From positions 1 through 64,000 of the forward strand of contig JASANE010026561.1 of the NCBI GenBank assembly GCA_030248225.1: a stretch of 64,000 bases of DNA, given 5' to 3'. The translations under genes were made by a program, and so were the position numbers. The notes beneath the pieces are model-generated. The model saw only the letters and a program-made list of their open reading frames with translations, ran no database searches and had not been told where the DNA came from. The stretch comes from Trileptium ribeirensis. Taxonomy: Eukaryota; Nematoda; Enoplea; Enoplida; Thoracostomopsidae. This document shows positions 11,615-22,810 of this stretch, piece by piece; within the stretch, counting starts at the first letter, position 1, and each line of letters opens with the position of its first letter.

Positions 11615-12800
11615 ATTGCTGATTCACAGTATAATGCGCCCTCTAGTTGAAAATTTTTGTTACATCTCTTGCGTAACTGTGTTACATACGACATGTATGT
11701 AGCCCGTGTTACACTCCACATGTCGTACATAAGATATGTGTCGTATTTAACACTGATACATAGAATTCTACGAAGTGAACCTAATACTGCTAGTATATTT
11801 TGATTGTTTATAGAGATGTGTATGATCGTTTTGGCGTGCTTCCAGTCCAAGTGGTCTCTTTAAAAACTCGTTGATATGCTGATCTCGCACCCAATGGTCA
11901 GCCTTCGGTAAAAGCTTTAAGAATATTGTATTAGACAGAAGAAACTGTTCAAGGGGATTCTTAAGAGCATTGGTGCCTAAGGTCCTGTCGGCTCAGGGGG
12001 TAGATGGTTTGGCGAGGGAGGTCAAACATCATATAATAACATATATTTTGTAGCATGTAGCGTCACAAAGCAGGTTAATGGCATAACGTGGGTACAAATT
12101 TGAACACAGTAAAAGACACACCACGCTATTTCTTCTTTGAATAATGCCAACTAAACAATATGTGCCATATTAGTAGGACGGTGTGCAGGCCAATCGGTTC
12201 ATTGTCTTGAATTTTTGACGTCAGCCTCCAAACCGGCCGTAATTTACAAATACAGCGGGATTTTCCAGATGATAAAACACATCTTCCAATATTTAATATT
12301 TTGATTATTAATGAAAAAATGTCGAAAGTTTGTACCTTGGGGTTCGAGCAGAAACTTAATAGTCAGATTTCCTCATTTTTTCCGTGACATTCTTTCGACA
12401 TAGTGATTCAAGTTAGCTTTCAATTACAGTGTCAGTCAAGTTTTTCCAAAACCTTAACACGATATTATCAAAATTGACAGTCAACTGGCGTAAAACTTAT
12501 GAATCTGAGCCAATTGTGACAATATTAAAGGTCTGTTCCAAACATAAAAAGCTGTCTTAGGTAAGAGCCATCGAAAATAGAGAAAACGTCAAAAATATGC
12601 TACATAATCATAGTAAGCTAATTTTTGACAATATTTCCCTGATTTCTACCAATTCTCCTTCAATTTTTGCATTTCCCCCTATTTGTATCTATTTCCCCAA
12701 ATTTTATGTATTTGCCCTCCGTTTTGGCTAATTTTCTCAAAATATTCTATGCCCATGAGGAAATCAGGCTACCTCCAAAAAGGGGTCACCGTTGTCTCCT
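11615..12800 (+). repeat. Left arm of a 2.8-kb long-inverted-repeat element
   Basis: This arm starts ATTGCTGA and is the diverged reverse complement of 13465-14374. Matching blocks include the ACATGT-containing palindromes (11680-11760), a CGTTTTGGCGTGCTTCCAGTCCAA-type block, GGCTCAGGGGGTAGATGGTTTGG, and near the inner end AAATCAGGCTACCTC. About 280 bp at roughly 12125-12400 has no counterpart in the other arm, so one arm gained or the other lost it. No transposase frame is visible. Confidence 0.8.
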
Positions 12801-13464
12801 CTTCGCGATTTGTCGAAAATTTTTTGAAAGTTGACTTGTGTATCACGATCACTCCGGAGATTAAAAATTTGCGGAACACATCAGGAACATAACAAACAAA
12901 GCCTACCATATTTACATCATATCCGTAAAATATAAAATTCTGTGAATGTGATAAGTAAAGTTCTCAGACAGTTTTTTCCGCTTCGGCACTGCGTCGCGTT
13001 ACATGTTATCTTTCCGCGGTGTCTTCAAATGACCTATCGTAGTTTTAAACTAACAGTCAGACAAGGTGAAAGATGATAAAATTTTATTGTATTCTCGCAA
13101 ACATCTTTGCGTCAAGATAAGCTATAGAATAACTAATATCCAGCGTAACGAAGTGTTACACTGTTCTCGACTAAGATGTGGGGTATTGAGATTGACAGTA
13201 TGGCAAACTGTGAAAACGATCGCATATATTCACATCCACGTTTCGCAGTCACACAGTATAGGTATAAAGTACCAATATAATATAAACATTAATTATATAT
13301 TGTTTTAATCATGCTCGTATTATGGCGAAGATTTTATTTAAACGTGGCTAATGTTGATTGAAACACTAACTAATAATATAAACCGGGGTATACTACAAAC
13401 ATACTCATAGGGGAAGGGGATTATCCGACGTGGGCTCGGATGTCCTCCCCACCCCGCGGGGACG
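12801..13464. other. Spacer between the inverted arms
   Basis: Single-copy sequence of about 660 bp separates the two arms. It has no recognised coding region. The small open frame at 13066-13308 shows no domain. Confidence 0.4.
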
Positions 13465-14374
13465 CAACGCCGTTCCTCTCTTGAGGTAGCCTGATTTCGC
13501 CATGCGCATGGAATATTGTGGAAATATTGGCTAAAACCGACGGAAAATACGCAAAAATTGGGCAAATATACACAAATCGGGGGAAATGGCAAAAATTGAA
13601 GGAAAATTGGCAGCAATCAAGGAAAAAATGGAAAAAAATAGCTTACTATGGTTATATAGCATTTATTTCTAACTTTTGTTTGATGGCTTTTACCTAAGAC
13701 GGCTTTTTACATTTAGAACAGACCTTTTATTGTCACAAATGGCTCAGATTCATATATAAGTTTGCGCCAGTTGACGTCGATTTTGATAAAATCGTGTTAA
13801 GGTTTCGTTAAAAGCCCACTGATACTGCAATTGAAAGCTAACTTAGATCACTATGTGTGTATTTTACTGTGTTAAAATTTGCACCCTCGTTGTGCCACTA
13901 CCTTGGTGTGTGATACTACATACTACAAAATATTATGCTATTTATGATGCTTGACCTCCCCCCATTGCCAAACCATCCGCCCCCTGAGCCGACGGGGCCT
14001 TAGGCACCTATGCTCTAAAGAATCTCCTTCAACAATATTCTTAAAGCTTTTACCGAAAGCTGACCTTTGGGTGCGGGATTAGCATCCAAACGAGCTTTTA
14101 AAAAGACCCATTGGACCGGAAGTACGCTAAAATGATCGTACACATCTCTATAAACGATCAAAGTATACTGGCAGTATTAGGTTCATTTCGTAGAGTTCTA
14201 TCTACCAGTGTTACATACGACATGTCGTACTGTACCATTGGTTGGTTACCTACGACATATCGTGTGTAGCACGGGTTACATACAACATGTCGTATGTAAC
14301 ATAGCTACGTACGACATGTTGCATGTAACAGAAATTTTCGAGTAGACGGGTGCATTATTCTGTGGTTCAGCAAT
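13465..14374 (-). repeat. Right arm of the long-inverted-repeat element
   Basis: Reverse complement of the left arm, ending TCAGCAAT at 14374. It contains several near-perfect TACGACATGTCGTA palindromes (14215-14325). Arms of about 0.9 kb are typical of foldback-type or other long-TIR DNA elements. The family could not be named. Confidence 0.8.
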
Positions 14375-15158
14375 AAGCAAAGTCGAGGGGTACCTACGAC
14401 ATTTTTAAATTATAATTTCTATGAAAGATATGAATTTCGAATGTTCCCACCTAACTTTTTTTTGTTAAGGTTAAGACGAAGTACTCCTACAATGACTAGA
14501 GAAAAATCCTATTGAATGTAACCGCAATTTTATCAAACGAATAGCGCGAAACCGAAACGCAAACGAAATTTCTCAGCTCATGTGATTGGCCTCCGTCAAC
14601 CGGTGAAAATCTCGGAAATGGACACCTGGCAATAGAATTAAGTAAAATTATGAAATAAATGGACACCAGTAGAATTCATCGTTAATCGAGCGCGCATTAG
14701 GTTTTAATAATCGAAAACATCGTGAACAAAAATTAACAGCTTTGAATGTCTAAAAACAGGGCAGAATTTAATTTGAAAGTTATATAAATGTCGAAATACC
14801 ATCGTATAAATGTATAACGTTTATTTGATCTGGTGACATAATTTTCATGATATATTAAGCTGTGCCAGTCATTTTGAGATTTGTTGGTCTGTGTTTTGTA
14901 AGAATGTAATTCGGAAACTTGCCGATAAATTTTATGCGATATTATTCTTTGAAACACAATGATATTGTGTTTCAGTGACCTTGTAAATTTCTTGACTTGT
15001 AGGGGCAAGTTATAAATTGGAAATTTTGACATGCGAATATTGGGGCCGAAAAAATGTTTCCTGTAAAGTCATATAATTATATAGTTTTGCGTATTGGTCA
15101 TAATTATTTATGCTTGTTCGCCTCGGCACAAGAGTGATAAATGTGAAATTTTTACTAG
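14375..15158. other. Lrrk: Intron sequence, no gene recognised
   Basis: AT-rich, no repeat family recognised. It ends ...TTTTTACTAG directly before the TGTAACAG start of the giant element. Confidence 0.4.
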
Positions 15159-16323
15159 TGTAACAGATCCATACGGATCGTTACGAGGTGGATAATCCTG
15201 ACCACAGCCTAATGGTAAACTTTTAGCGAAAGCCCATAATCTTGACCACACGATAATTGTCAACTTTTAAAATAATTCTGACCACGGTGCAATGGTCAAC
15301 ATTTTTCGAACAAAAATAAATCTGACCACAGTGCAATGGTCAACATTTTTTCGACCACCAATAATCCTGTCCACAGTATAATGGACAACATTTTTCCGAA
15401 TACAAAAAATCCCGTCCACAGTATAATGGACAACATTTTTTCCGAATACAAAAAATCCCGTCCACAGTGTGATGGACAACATTTTTCCGACTACCAAAAA
15501 TCCCGTCCATAGTGTAATAGACAACATTTTTCCGAGTACCAAAAAATCCTGTCCATAGTGTAATGGTCAACATTTAGTTGAGTTCCCCAATAATCATGAC
15601 CACGTGTATAGTGGTCAACATTTCCGAATTCAGCCACCAGAGTCTCCCCAAACTGGGACACCTGGCGGAAATAGCCCAAAAGGGGTACGGAACCCACCCT
15701 CACCCAACGATACGCATATCTATGTAAGTAGAATCAATTAATCGCCTCTTGGCGCAAGCAAGAGATTTATAAACCAAGTTCCTTTATACATACCCATCGA
15801 CTACAAAGCCCTGTTGTCACCTCATATGTAAACTGCCTGGCTAGCACAAACCATGAACCACAGTATATACGTAAATCAGTAATCGAAACACTCGCAAGAT
15901 CAATATAGCTATATAAGTACATAATTATAGCAAACCAGAAATCACCGGGTATATACGTAAATATTTGAAACAGAACTGAAATTAAGGTATATATGTACGT
16001 AATCGGAACAGGTTCAATAGAATTATATATATCTATATATAAGTAAACGAAAAAATTAGGTCCAAAAGTCCCGCTATATAACCGACTTGTAATTTCAGTA
16101 TTTCGGCCTGCACCGCCGACCTTGTTTTGATCAAGATGGGTATCGTTATTGATATTTCAGGGATGGAAAATCGTCAAGGAATTGTTGCCATATATATATA
16201 GATACCTATATCTATCTATATACATATTGATTGTAGTGCCCCGAAGGCACGCCTTGATACATATATTGGCAATATTATGACTTTTCTGTATTATCGTTGG
16301 CCATAAAGGCATCATTGATATAT
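15159..16323 (+). repeat. 5' terminal repeat, first part
   Basis: Begins TGTAACAG; the same start is found at 44968 and, diverged, at 7883. Aligns to 44968-46130 with about 15 substitutions and a few small indels. It ends with CATTGATATAT, duplicated at 20567-20577 by the nested insertion. It contains the dyad array at 15190-15622. Confidence 0.9.
15190..15622. repeat. Array of 43-47-bp repeats with a conserved dyad (5' copy)
   Basis: About ten units each contain a short inverted repeat around an 8-base centre. Some units have GACCA...TGGTC, others GTCCA...TGGAC, and the last has GACCAC...GTGGTC. Changes in one arm are usually matched in the other. Between dyads lies CAACATTTTTCCGA. The pattern is expected from a site for a dimeric DNA-binding protein or from an RNA stem under selection. 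Open frames on the minus strand through the array are a by-product of its period. Confidence 0.85.
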
Positions 16324-16452
16324 GTTGTTGTCGCCTGACGCCCATGAATGAGCAGAGCGAGGGCTCACAGGGCCCGAGATGACGTTCTTTGGTCAGGGGA
16401 CGTCACCAGCCGAAGACGAATTGAGATCCGACCCCGGCGCCCCGACGCAGGA

Positions 16453-18699
16453 CTAGTGTTGGTCTCGCAGCTCGCGGCATCGCTGTTGGTGCCGCCTCGC
16501 TTGCGAAACGAATCGGTCTTGGCGACCACATCCCGGACATATTAGCGGCGAGTTGCCGCACGTGGCTTCGTGCCTCGTCAATCCATCCTGCCGATTGAAT
16601 GCCCTGTTGCAGTTCGAGCATACGTAGCGTTCCCCGCAGTAGCTATTGTGTCGTTGCCAGTTGCTCCATCGTAACGATTTCCCACATCTGTTACATCGCA
16701 CCATCCTTATCTCCCCCGCAATCGCTGTACACCCACCATCTGCATGTCTTATGGCTGTTTTTACTGCTAGGTCGGCCGCCACGGCGGCCGCTAGAGATAT
16801 GTCGACTGTTGTTTGCCGACTCTCACCATGCGCGGAGTTGATGTGCCTAGACATTGTTGTGTGTGATTTTCTCGACGCTCCGCAGACATTACACACGAAC
16901 TGATCACCAGCTATCGTCTGGACGACTTGAAAGATGCTGTTTGCTGTCGTTAGTTTGTTGCTGTTGTCAATGTTTGTTGGTTGGGGGACTGGACACGCTG
17001 CCGTGTTACGCTCCTTGCACCATCTGCCTCGGTGGACATTCAGTCCTTGAGCGCTGCTGAGGGACTTGCCACAATCGGGGCACACGTGATTCCCAGCAGA
17101 CGCCGCGGCGTGAAGGCGTGCGACATGTCGCCTCCTCAAGTTCGACGTTTCGAACTGATCGTCACATAGATGGCATTTAAAGTATCCGCCGCTCACTTTG
17201 TAGTCTATGGAGATATTGCTAACAACCCGACGCCACTCCGCCCTATTTTGGGCTTGTAGCGGCCAATTTGTCGCGCTGACGCCGTCCATTGTTGTTGCGA
17301 AGTTGTTATAATACCCCATTATCGTTTTCATGCGCCCCGGGCCATTGTCCACTACCGGCATTCGGCGATTCTTGACATGACCAAAACATACGAGGTGGGT
17401 GGGCCGATCGCTGCTCATGCGGGCCACGTGTCCCATATATCTCGCTGCCCTGGATTTAATCAGGAGCCGCACGTCCGGAACCCCAAATTCCTCCAACAGA
17501 CCCCGTTGACTGACGTGCCATCTGAGGTTCTTGATCGACTTCAAGCAACCATACCAAAATCGTCTGTATCTATTTAATTGGGAGCTATTGACGCTTTTCG
17601 CTTCAGCACCGTACAGCAGGGTGCTGCCCACACAGGCAAGAAATATTTTGCCTTTCGTACTGTTAGATAGCCTAGAGCGCCAAACGCCCCGAAGTCGACC
17701 AAAAGCTGCACCAGCTTTCCCTATTCGCTTTCTAGTATCATCGTCACTCCCGAAGCCGTGATCAGGTGTGTTGCCTACTGTACTGCCTAGATAGTCAAAG
17801 CTGCTCACGTGATTCAGTTCAGCGTCCCGTATAGTCAAAGTGCCCGCCGCGAGTGGTGGCACGCTCATCCATTCCGTTTTGGTTAGGCTGACTTCCCCGC
17901 CGAAGCGAGAAACAGTTTCGTCGAGAATCGCGGTACTGCGTTGGAATCGTTCCCACGAACGTTCAAACGTGCACGTGTCGTCTGCGTACTGAATGTCCAT
18001 GATATTAACTGATCGCTTCGAGGTCAAAGCCTCCAGTTTTGCCCGTTGTCGGATCCGTAGGTCAGTCTTATACCAGACATCAATTCCGCAATCATCATAT
18101 TCAGCTCGACATTTTTTGCGCCATAGCTCCATAACGAAGTGAAAATAATAATTCCACAACGTCGGCCCGCAGCAGCAGCCTTGTCGAACCCCTGTTGGTA
18201 TGTCGAAATGTTCGCCTAATTCCCCTTTAAACGCGGCCCGAGCCCTAAATCCCTCGTGAAAAGCTAGTACGAGGGCGATGACATAATCGGGAATGTTGCA
18301 TTGACGGAGCAGGGCCCACATCAGCGGTCGATCACATGAATCGAAGGCTTTCCGCAAATCTACGAAAAGAGCGAACAGTCTATCGTCTTCCCCACGCCGT
18401 GGCGAGGTTGTGCCGAATTCTTCGATCAGTCTTCTCACTACTAGAACGCATTCAGCGATGCCCTTATCACGCCGAAAACCATGTTGTTCGTTACACCAAA
18501 TAGATTCACCGGCTTTCTGCAGTTTGTCGTTGAGGATGGTGTTGACTACTTTTGACAGAACCTCTAGCAATACGATCCCTCGCCAGTTATCTAAGTCCCC
18601 ATAATCGCCTTTATTTTTATAAAGCGCGACCAGGGCTGCTTCCCGCCAGGAGCCGGGGATCGGTGGTACATTGCCGTTGTTGTTCCAAGCGTCGATCAA
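16453..18699 (-). CDS. Reverse transcriptase with six C-terminal zinc fingers
   Basis: An uninterrupted 748-codon frame. Reverse transcriptase blocks: LVALYKNKG (residues 23-31), HGFRRDKG (73-80), FVDLRKAFD (112-120), TGVRQGC (169-175) and the catalytic YADD (238-241), followed by FDYLGST (301-307) and RYMGHVARM (420-428). The region after 500 holds six C2H2/C2HC zinc fingers at about 509-530, 540-561, 603-624, 669-688, 694-714 and 721-741. The fingers probably bind nucleic acid during target choice or RNA recognition. It continues the endonuclease frame across a one-base deletion near 18700, so its natural N-terminus is upstream. RTE-like elements usually lack such a finger array; trypanosome ingi/L1Tc elements have a C2H2 motif there. 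Confidence 0.9.
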   Translation of the reverse strand: MIDAWNNNGNVPPIPGSWREAALVALYKNKGDYGDLDNWRGIVLLEVLSKVVNTILNDKLQKAGESIWCNEQHGFRRDKGIAECVLVVRRLIEEFGTTSPRRGEDDRLFALFVDLRKAFDSCDRPLMWALLRQCNIPDYVIALVLAFHEGFRARAAFKGELGEHFDIPTGVRQGCCCGPTLWNYYFHFVMELWRKKCRAEYDDCGIDVWYKTDLRIRQRAKLEALTSKRSVNIMDIQYADDTCTFERSWERFQRSTAILDETVSRFGGEVSLTKTEWMSVPPLAAGTLTIRDAELNHVSSFDYLGSTVGNTPDHGFGSDDDTRKRIGKAGAAFGRLRGVWRSRLSNSTKGKIFLACVGSTLLYGAEAKSVNSSQLNRYRRFWYGCLKSIKNLRWHVSQRGLLEEFGVPDVRLLIKSRAARYMGHVARMSSDRPTHLVCFGHVKNRRMPVVDNGPGRMKTIMGYYNNFATTMDGVSATNWPLQAQNRAEWRRVVSNISIDYKVSGGYFKCHLCDDQFETSNLRRRHVARLHAAASAGNHVCPDCGKSLSSAQGLNVHRGRWCKERNTAACPVPQPTNIDNSNKLTTANSIFQVVQTIAGDQFVCNVCGASRKSHTTMSRHINSAHGESRQTTVDISLAAAVAADLAVKTAIRHADGGCTAIAGEIRMVRCNRCGKSLRWSNWQRHNSYCGERYVCSNCNRAFNRQDGLTRHEATCGNSPLICPGCGRQDRFVSQARRHQQRCRELRDQH

Positions 18700-20312
18700 A
18701 AAGCGTGCAACCTCCAGGCAACCTCGTCACTGTCCTTGACACACTCTGCCGGCACGTCTGACAAGCCAGCGGCTTTGTTGTTTTTCAGGCGTCGTATGGC
18801 GTTCTTCACGTCGGCAAGTGTTGGACAGGACCAATCTACTGTCGTGTTGTATACCGGCAGTTCCTGCAATACCGACCAGTCAACTTGTCGCTGGATGTTG
18901 AGGATGCCCCCAAAGTGGTCCGTCATGCCATCCATTGTTACTTCACTGTTCACCAACGGTAGTAGCCGCAGTCCGTTTTGTGGCAGCTCCTTCGCTAGTT
19001 TTTGTGTAATGCTGTATACACCTCGCTGGTCGCCCCTGCTAGCACATTGCTCGGCCTCCTCGGTCATTGACCTAAACCATGCGCTCTCCATCTCTCGTAT
19101 CCTCTTCCGCATGTCAGCTTTTGCGGTTTGTAGCTGCCTCTTGGTTCTTGCTGATTTTCGCTGTCGGTATTTTCTGAAGCATTGTTGTCGAATCTCAGAC
19201 AAGGCGCATATTTCATCTTGGTTTTGTAACATCCATGATTTCCCCGTTGTTACCATTCCCAACGTGACCGCGGCACAGTCGCGTATGACTGCTTCAATTG
19301 TTTGGAACTCTGGATCCGCCTCACGAAGTTCGCTATCTAGTGCCTCAGTGAACGTAGCCCTAGTAGTGGCACTGCGCAATGCGTCAGTGTTAATCCTTGG
19401 TGGACGTTTCAGTGGCACGTTGTCAGCATTGATCGTCGAGCAGTTGTTATCGACAGACGCGTAAGGAACTTGGGTGATGGTGGAACTGATCATGGTGTGG
19501 TCGGAATTGACATCAATGCCAGGCTTGGCAACGACATCGGTGACATTGCGGAGGTTGTTGCCACGTACCAAAACTACATCGAGCATGGCAGGGTATCGCC
19601 ATCGTGGATGATACCATGTTGCGAGGTGTGTGTCGTTATGTTTGAAGAACGTGTTGGTGATGGCGAGGCCCTCCGCCGCACAAAAGAGAAGAAGACGCTC
19701 GCCCATGAAGTTCCGATTTCGGCCAATTCCATATCGCCCAGTAGTCCCATCAAACATGTCGCCAGGCCGACGCTTTCCGAGCCGCGCATTGAGATCGCCA
19801 CCAATCCACAGAAAGCTACGTCGCTTCGCGCTGTTGATCATGCGAGAGCACAGCTGGTAGAAGCTATCGATGATTTCGGGGGACGCTTTTGCCGTCGGCG
19901 CATATGTGGACATCATATACCAGTCACGTTCCCGTCCGCCCGATTTTAGCGATATCATCATCGCCCGTCCGTCGTCATCGACGTTTATTTGGCGACCGGC
20001 TGCCGTCCAAGCTGCAGCTGCTGGAGGACTTAAAATGATGCCCACTCAGCGATGTATTCCATTCGGCGTGTTGTGGTGTAATAATAGCCATCCCTCGTCC
20101 AAATCTATTATCCCGGAGCCCGGCAGTCTTGTTTCGCAAATCGCTAGGGCAAACACGGCATGACAGATTAGCATGGTCTTGAGAAATTGAGTTCGTTCCA
20201 CAGTGTCCCTGCGGATGGATCGTACATTCACCGCACCCAACTTAATCCTGCGTCGTTTATGCGGCCGTGGTTTTCCCCCAAATTGCATCCGGTCGTCCGT
20301 TTTCGCCACCAA
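18696..20312 (-). pseudogene. AP-type endonuclease domain of the non-LTR element
   Basis: Read from 20312 down, the frame contains KLGAVNVRSI and LAICETRLPG (metal-binding glutamate), then an in-frame TGA at about 20046-20048, then in the same frame GGDLNARLGK, WYHPRW-x-AMLDVVLVR and NSDHTMI. These are the ordered catalytic blocks (E, GDxNA, SDH) of the apurinic-like endonuclease that nicks the target for target-primed reverse transcription. The frame then runs into the start of the reverse transcriptase and ends at 18696-18698, where a run of five T near 18700 is one base short of what continuity would need. Apart from the stop and this single-base loss the ORF is complete. Confidence 0.85.
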
Positions 20313-20566
20313 ACGTAACGTATGATCAGAAGCCGCATATCTGCGACCCCCATCGTTCCAACGGCGTGAGTTGACCGAGGGCCCAGTTGGGCCCTGAGCA
20401 TGTCGCCACCAGTTGCTCCGTTGTCACAGGGGCGGTGAGATCTGACCCTCCTCGATCATGATCTCTTAGCCGCCGAAATCGTTCGCGTCGGCGTTGTCGC
20501 CGATTTCGACGTTGCCACCGCTGCCCAGCACCCAACTGTGAGGGGGCCGCCCCTGAATTTCGGGTC
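20313..20566 (-). other. 5' untranslated part of the non-LTR element
   Basis: GC-rich sequence with GGGGCGGCCCCCTCACAG near the very 5' end. It probably holds the internal promoter, but no specific motif was recognised. Confidence 0.4.
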
Positions 20567-20577
20567 CATTGATATAT

Positions 20578-21041
20578 ATATATGAATTGCGTATTATTAT
20601 CATCGTTCTTGTTATACTCTTGATGGCCATAAAGGCACGTGTTTTCTATATATATCTTGATCATATTATGTAACTGTGTACCGTTGGAATCAATGTTGTT
20701 GCTTGCATATGTATTTTTAGGTACACGATCCAGCCGCTTGATTGGGATAAATTTCAACCATTGGTATATGAATGCTCTAGTATATTCATAACGTTCATTA
20801 TTATCGTATGAGGCCATAAAAGCGCCGCCCTGCTGTTGTCATTGTATATCGTATTATGACCATGTTGTGCTATAACCGTACTATTTTGTTGGGTTGTTCA
20901 GGCCATAAAAGCGCCTGCATTTTACCATGATGTTATGTATTCTGTTTGTAGTACTTTGTTGCAATTTTTGTAACTTTCAGGTTGGAAGTACGGTTGATAG
21001 TATGCAACCTATTTGGCATGTTTCTAGGAGGAATTTTAGGG
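20578..21041 (+). repeat. 5' terminal repeat, second part
   Basis: Continues the terminal repeat after the nested insertion and aligns to about 46126-46590. Similarity stops at TTTTAGGG (21041 / 46590). The block GGCCATAAA(A/G)GC occurs at 20625, 20812 and 20901 here and at 16299 in the first part: four copies per terminal repeat. Confidence 0.9.
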
Positions 21042-22239
21042 ATTTTACGCACGCAAACTGATCTTTTATAGGAGCAGAACGTGAGGATGGCGAGCCCTTG
21101 CCATACTCTATTTGTAGAGCATTTTAGGCCGGTACGACTCCCCCGCTGAACCCAGTGTAGGTATATATGTTGGAATTCCCCTACCCCGAATGGTAGGACC
21201 GCAAACTTTATTTCGAATCATCGTAGGAAATATTGGCCGTGACGCATACCCGTCACTACCGTCCTCACGAATGAGGACCAAAAAAATTTGACTGCTCGCT
21301 AGAAAGCGAACAGCAATTGAGAGAGTTCCCTGAAATTCTTAAATGAAACTGCCTGTTATCAAGTTTACCAGTGTTAGAGTCTCAGAAGCGCACTGGTAAT
21401 TTGTAACGTTTTACGAAATATTATCTACCAGCGTTCAATCTCGCTGGTTGAGATAAGAATTGAAAATGAAAATTTATGAAATTTGGAAACCAAAAGATCT
21501 GCTTTGGTCCATAACTCCGGAACCGTTGGGAATTTCGAAATTAAGTACTTAACATTTATTATAGGGAATTTTACGGTCTTTCGAATGAGACCGGTTTCGT
21601 GGAAATCCGACCCGGATCCACGGACTTATGAGTAATTAAATGTGTAAGTGAGCCGGTAGAATACGATTATTGAAATAACTCTACGAATATCGGTCACAGA
21701 ACTGTATACCTACTGTCGATATGATCGCCAGATCCGAGGCTTTAACTTGAGCCCGGACCGGTCCCGCTGCGCCCACTTTTAGGTACCCCATATGAAGATC
21801 TCAGAAGTAACGCCCCGACAGGCGTGTCACCCCTCATTAGATTCCCCGTATCGAGACTAACCCAAATATATCTAAAACACCCCAGAAAAGTGTATCCCGA
21901 ACCCAGGGGAACCGTTTAAACACCCTGATTCTTTGAAAATTTGGCATGGACCCTCCCCCAAGAGTCTATTTTCCCCCCTGTTGACCGGATACGGTCCTGT
22001 TCATTTTGTTCGGCCGGACATACTGAGTCCGAATCCGAACTTTATATGGCACTTTGGCCCTCGCCGAGGGATCTTTGCCCTCTTTTTCACCTTCTTTTTC
22101 TCTGCCCTTGCTTCTTTTCTCCTTTTGTTTACTTTAGCCGCGTCTTTTCTATGAACTTCAATTTCCAGTGTGCAGATATACGGGCTTACACACAGAAGAA
22201 GTATACAGTTTAATATTGATTTTATGTTTACACTGAGAC

Positions 22240-22810
22240 AATGAGCACGTTGATATTGGATTTATATAAAACGTGGTTTCTGGTAGTCCACTGTTAGCTG
22301 AGTTTTGTGTAGTTTTGCTGGCCGTTAAGCTGTTACTTGTTTGAGTAAATAGGCCGCTGTAAAGTTGATTGTTAGTTGATGTTAACTTCCTATAAAGTTT
22401 ATATAAAGTCGGCATTTGTATTATTAAAGTTCTTATCAGTACGGGGTTAATTTAAGTTAATATAAACTTGATGGAAGAGTGCACCAGGTTTATCAAGCGA
22501 ACAGAGTCTGACACATTTATTAGTTTTATATAAAGTTTACATCGAATTGGTACGAGCTTCATATGAAGTTTACAACACTTTATTAACGTTGGCTGTATCC
22601 GAGGTATTACTGACTCTTCGCGTTATTACTGAATTAGTAGTGTGACTTGGTGTTTGATGGAGCGTAAGCAGTGGATGGCCGTTTATACGAGAATTCCTAG
22701 CAACATAGAGCAACTTTATTTGGAGCCTTGTACCGATTTAATAGTAGAGGGTCGTAAATCACCCAAGTTACATATTAAATTTATATAAAACTTCTAGAAA
22801 TATGATCGGA
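22240..22810 (+). repeat. Recurring TATATAAAGTTTA-type motif
   Basis: Variants of TTTATATAAAGTTTA occur at about 22259, 22392, 22457, 22525, 22565 and 22778, separated by unrelated sequence. A similar cluster occurs near 61770-61990 in the antisense copy. It could be TATA-like promoter elements or an AT-rich structural repeat. Confidence 0.45.

Larger units (their letters stand above)
16324..20566 (-). mobile_element. Full-length non-LTR retrotransposon with C-terminal zinc fingers
   Basis: The element interrupts the 5' terminal repeat and is flanked by an exact 11-bp duplication, CATTGATATAT (16313-16323 and 20567-20577). It is 4,243 bp on the minus strand: 5' end at 20566 and 3' end at 16324, terminating in GACAACAAC, a short ACA-type tail instead of poly(A). 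It encodes an AP-type endonuclease, reverse transcriptase and six zinc fingers. Because it lies inside the terminal repeat, it arrived after the giant element. Two lesions are visible, so it is young. The clade is uncertain (RTE- or Ingi/Vingi-like). Confidence 0.92.

Noticed and set aside
15400..15620. A CRISPR array at the dyad repeats
   Set aside because: Spacers are themselves repeated, units are diverged and the host is a eukaryote; it is an LTR tandem repeat.
15267..15703. Long minus-strand open frames with a repeated peptide across the LTR dyad array
   Set aside because: They follow only from the repeat period and repeat at 45032-45515. No start context, domain or codon signature; the DNA dyad explains the pattern better.
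18736..19949. Plus-strand open frames of 242 and 159 codons
   Set aside because: They are antisense to the endonuclease domain of the non-LTR element and show no domain.
20326..20817. 163-codon minus-strand frame as an ORF1 of the non-LTR element
   Set aside because: It runs across the insertion border at 20566 into LTR sequence, so it is a chimera and not an element gene.
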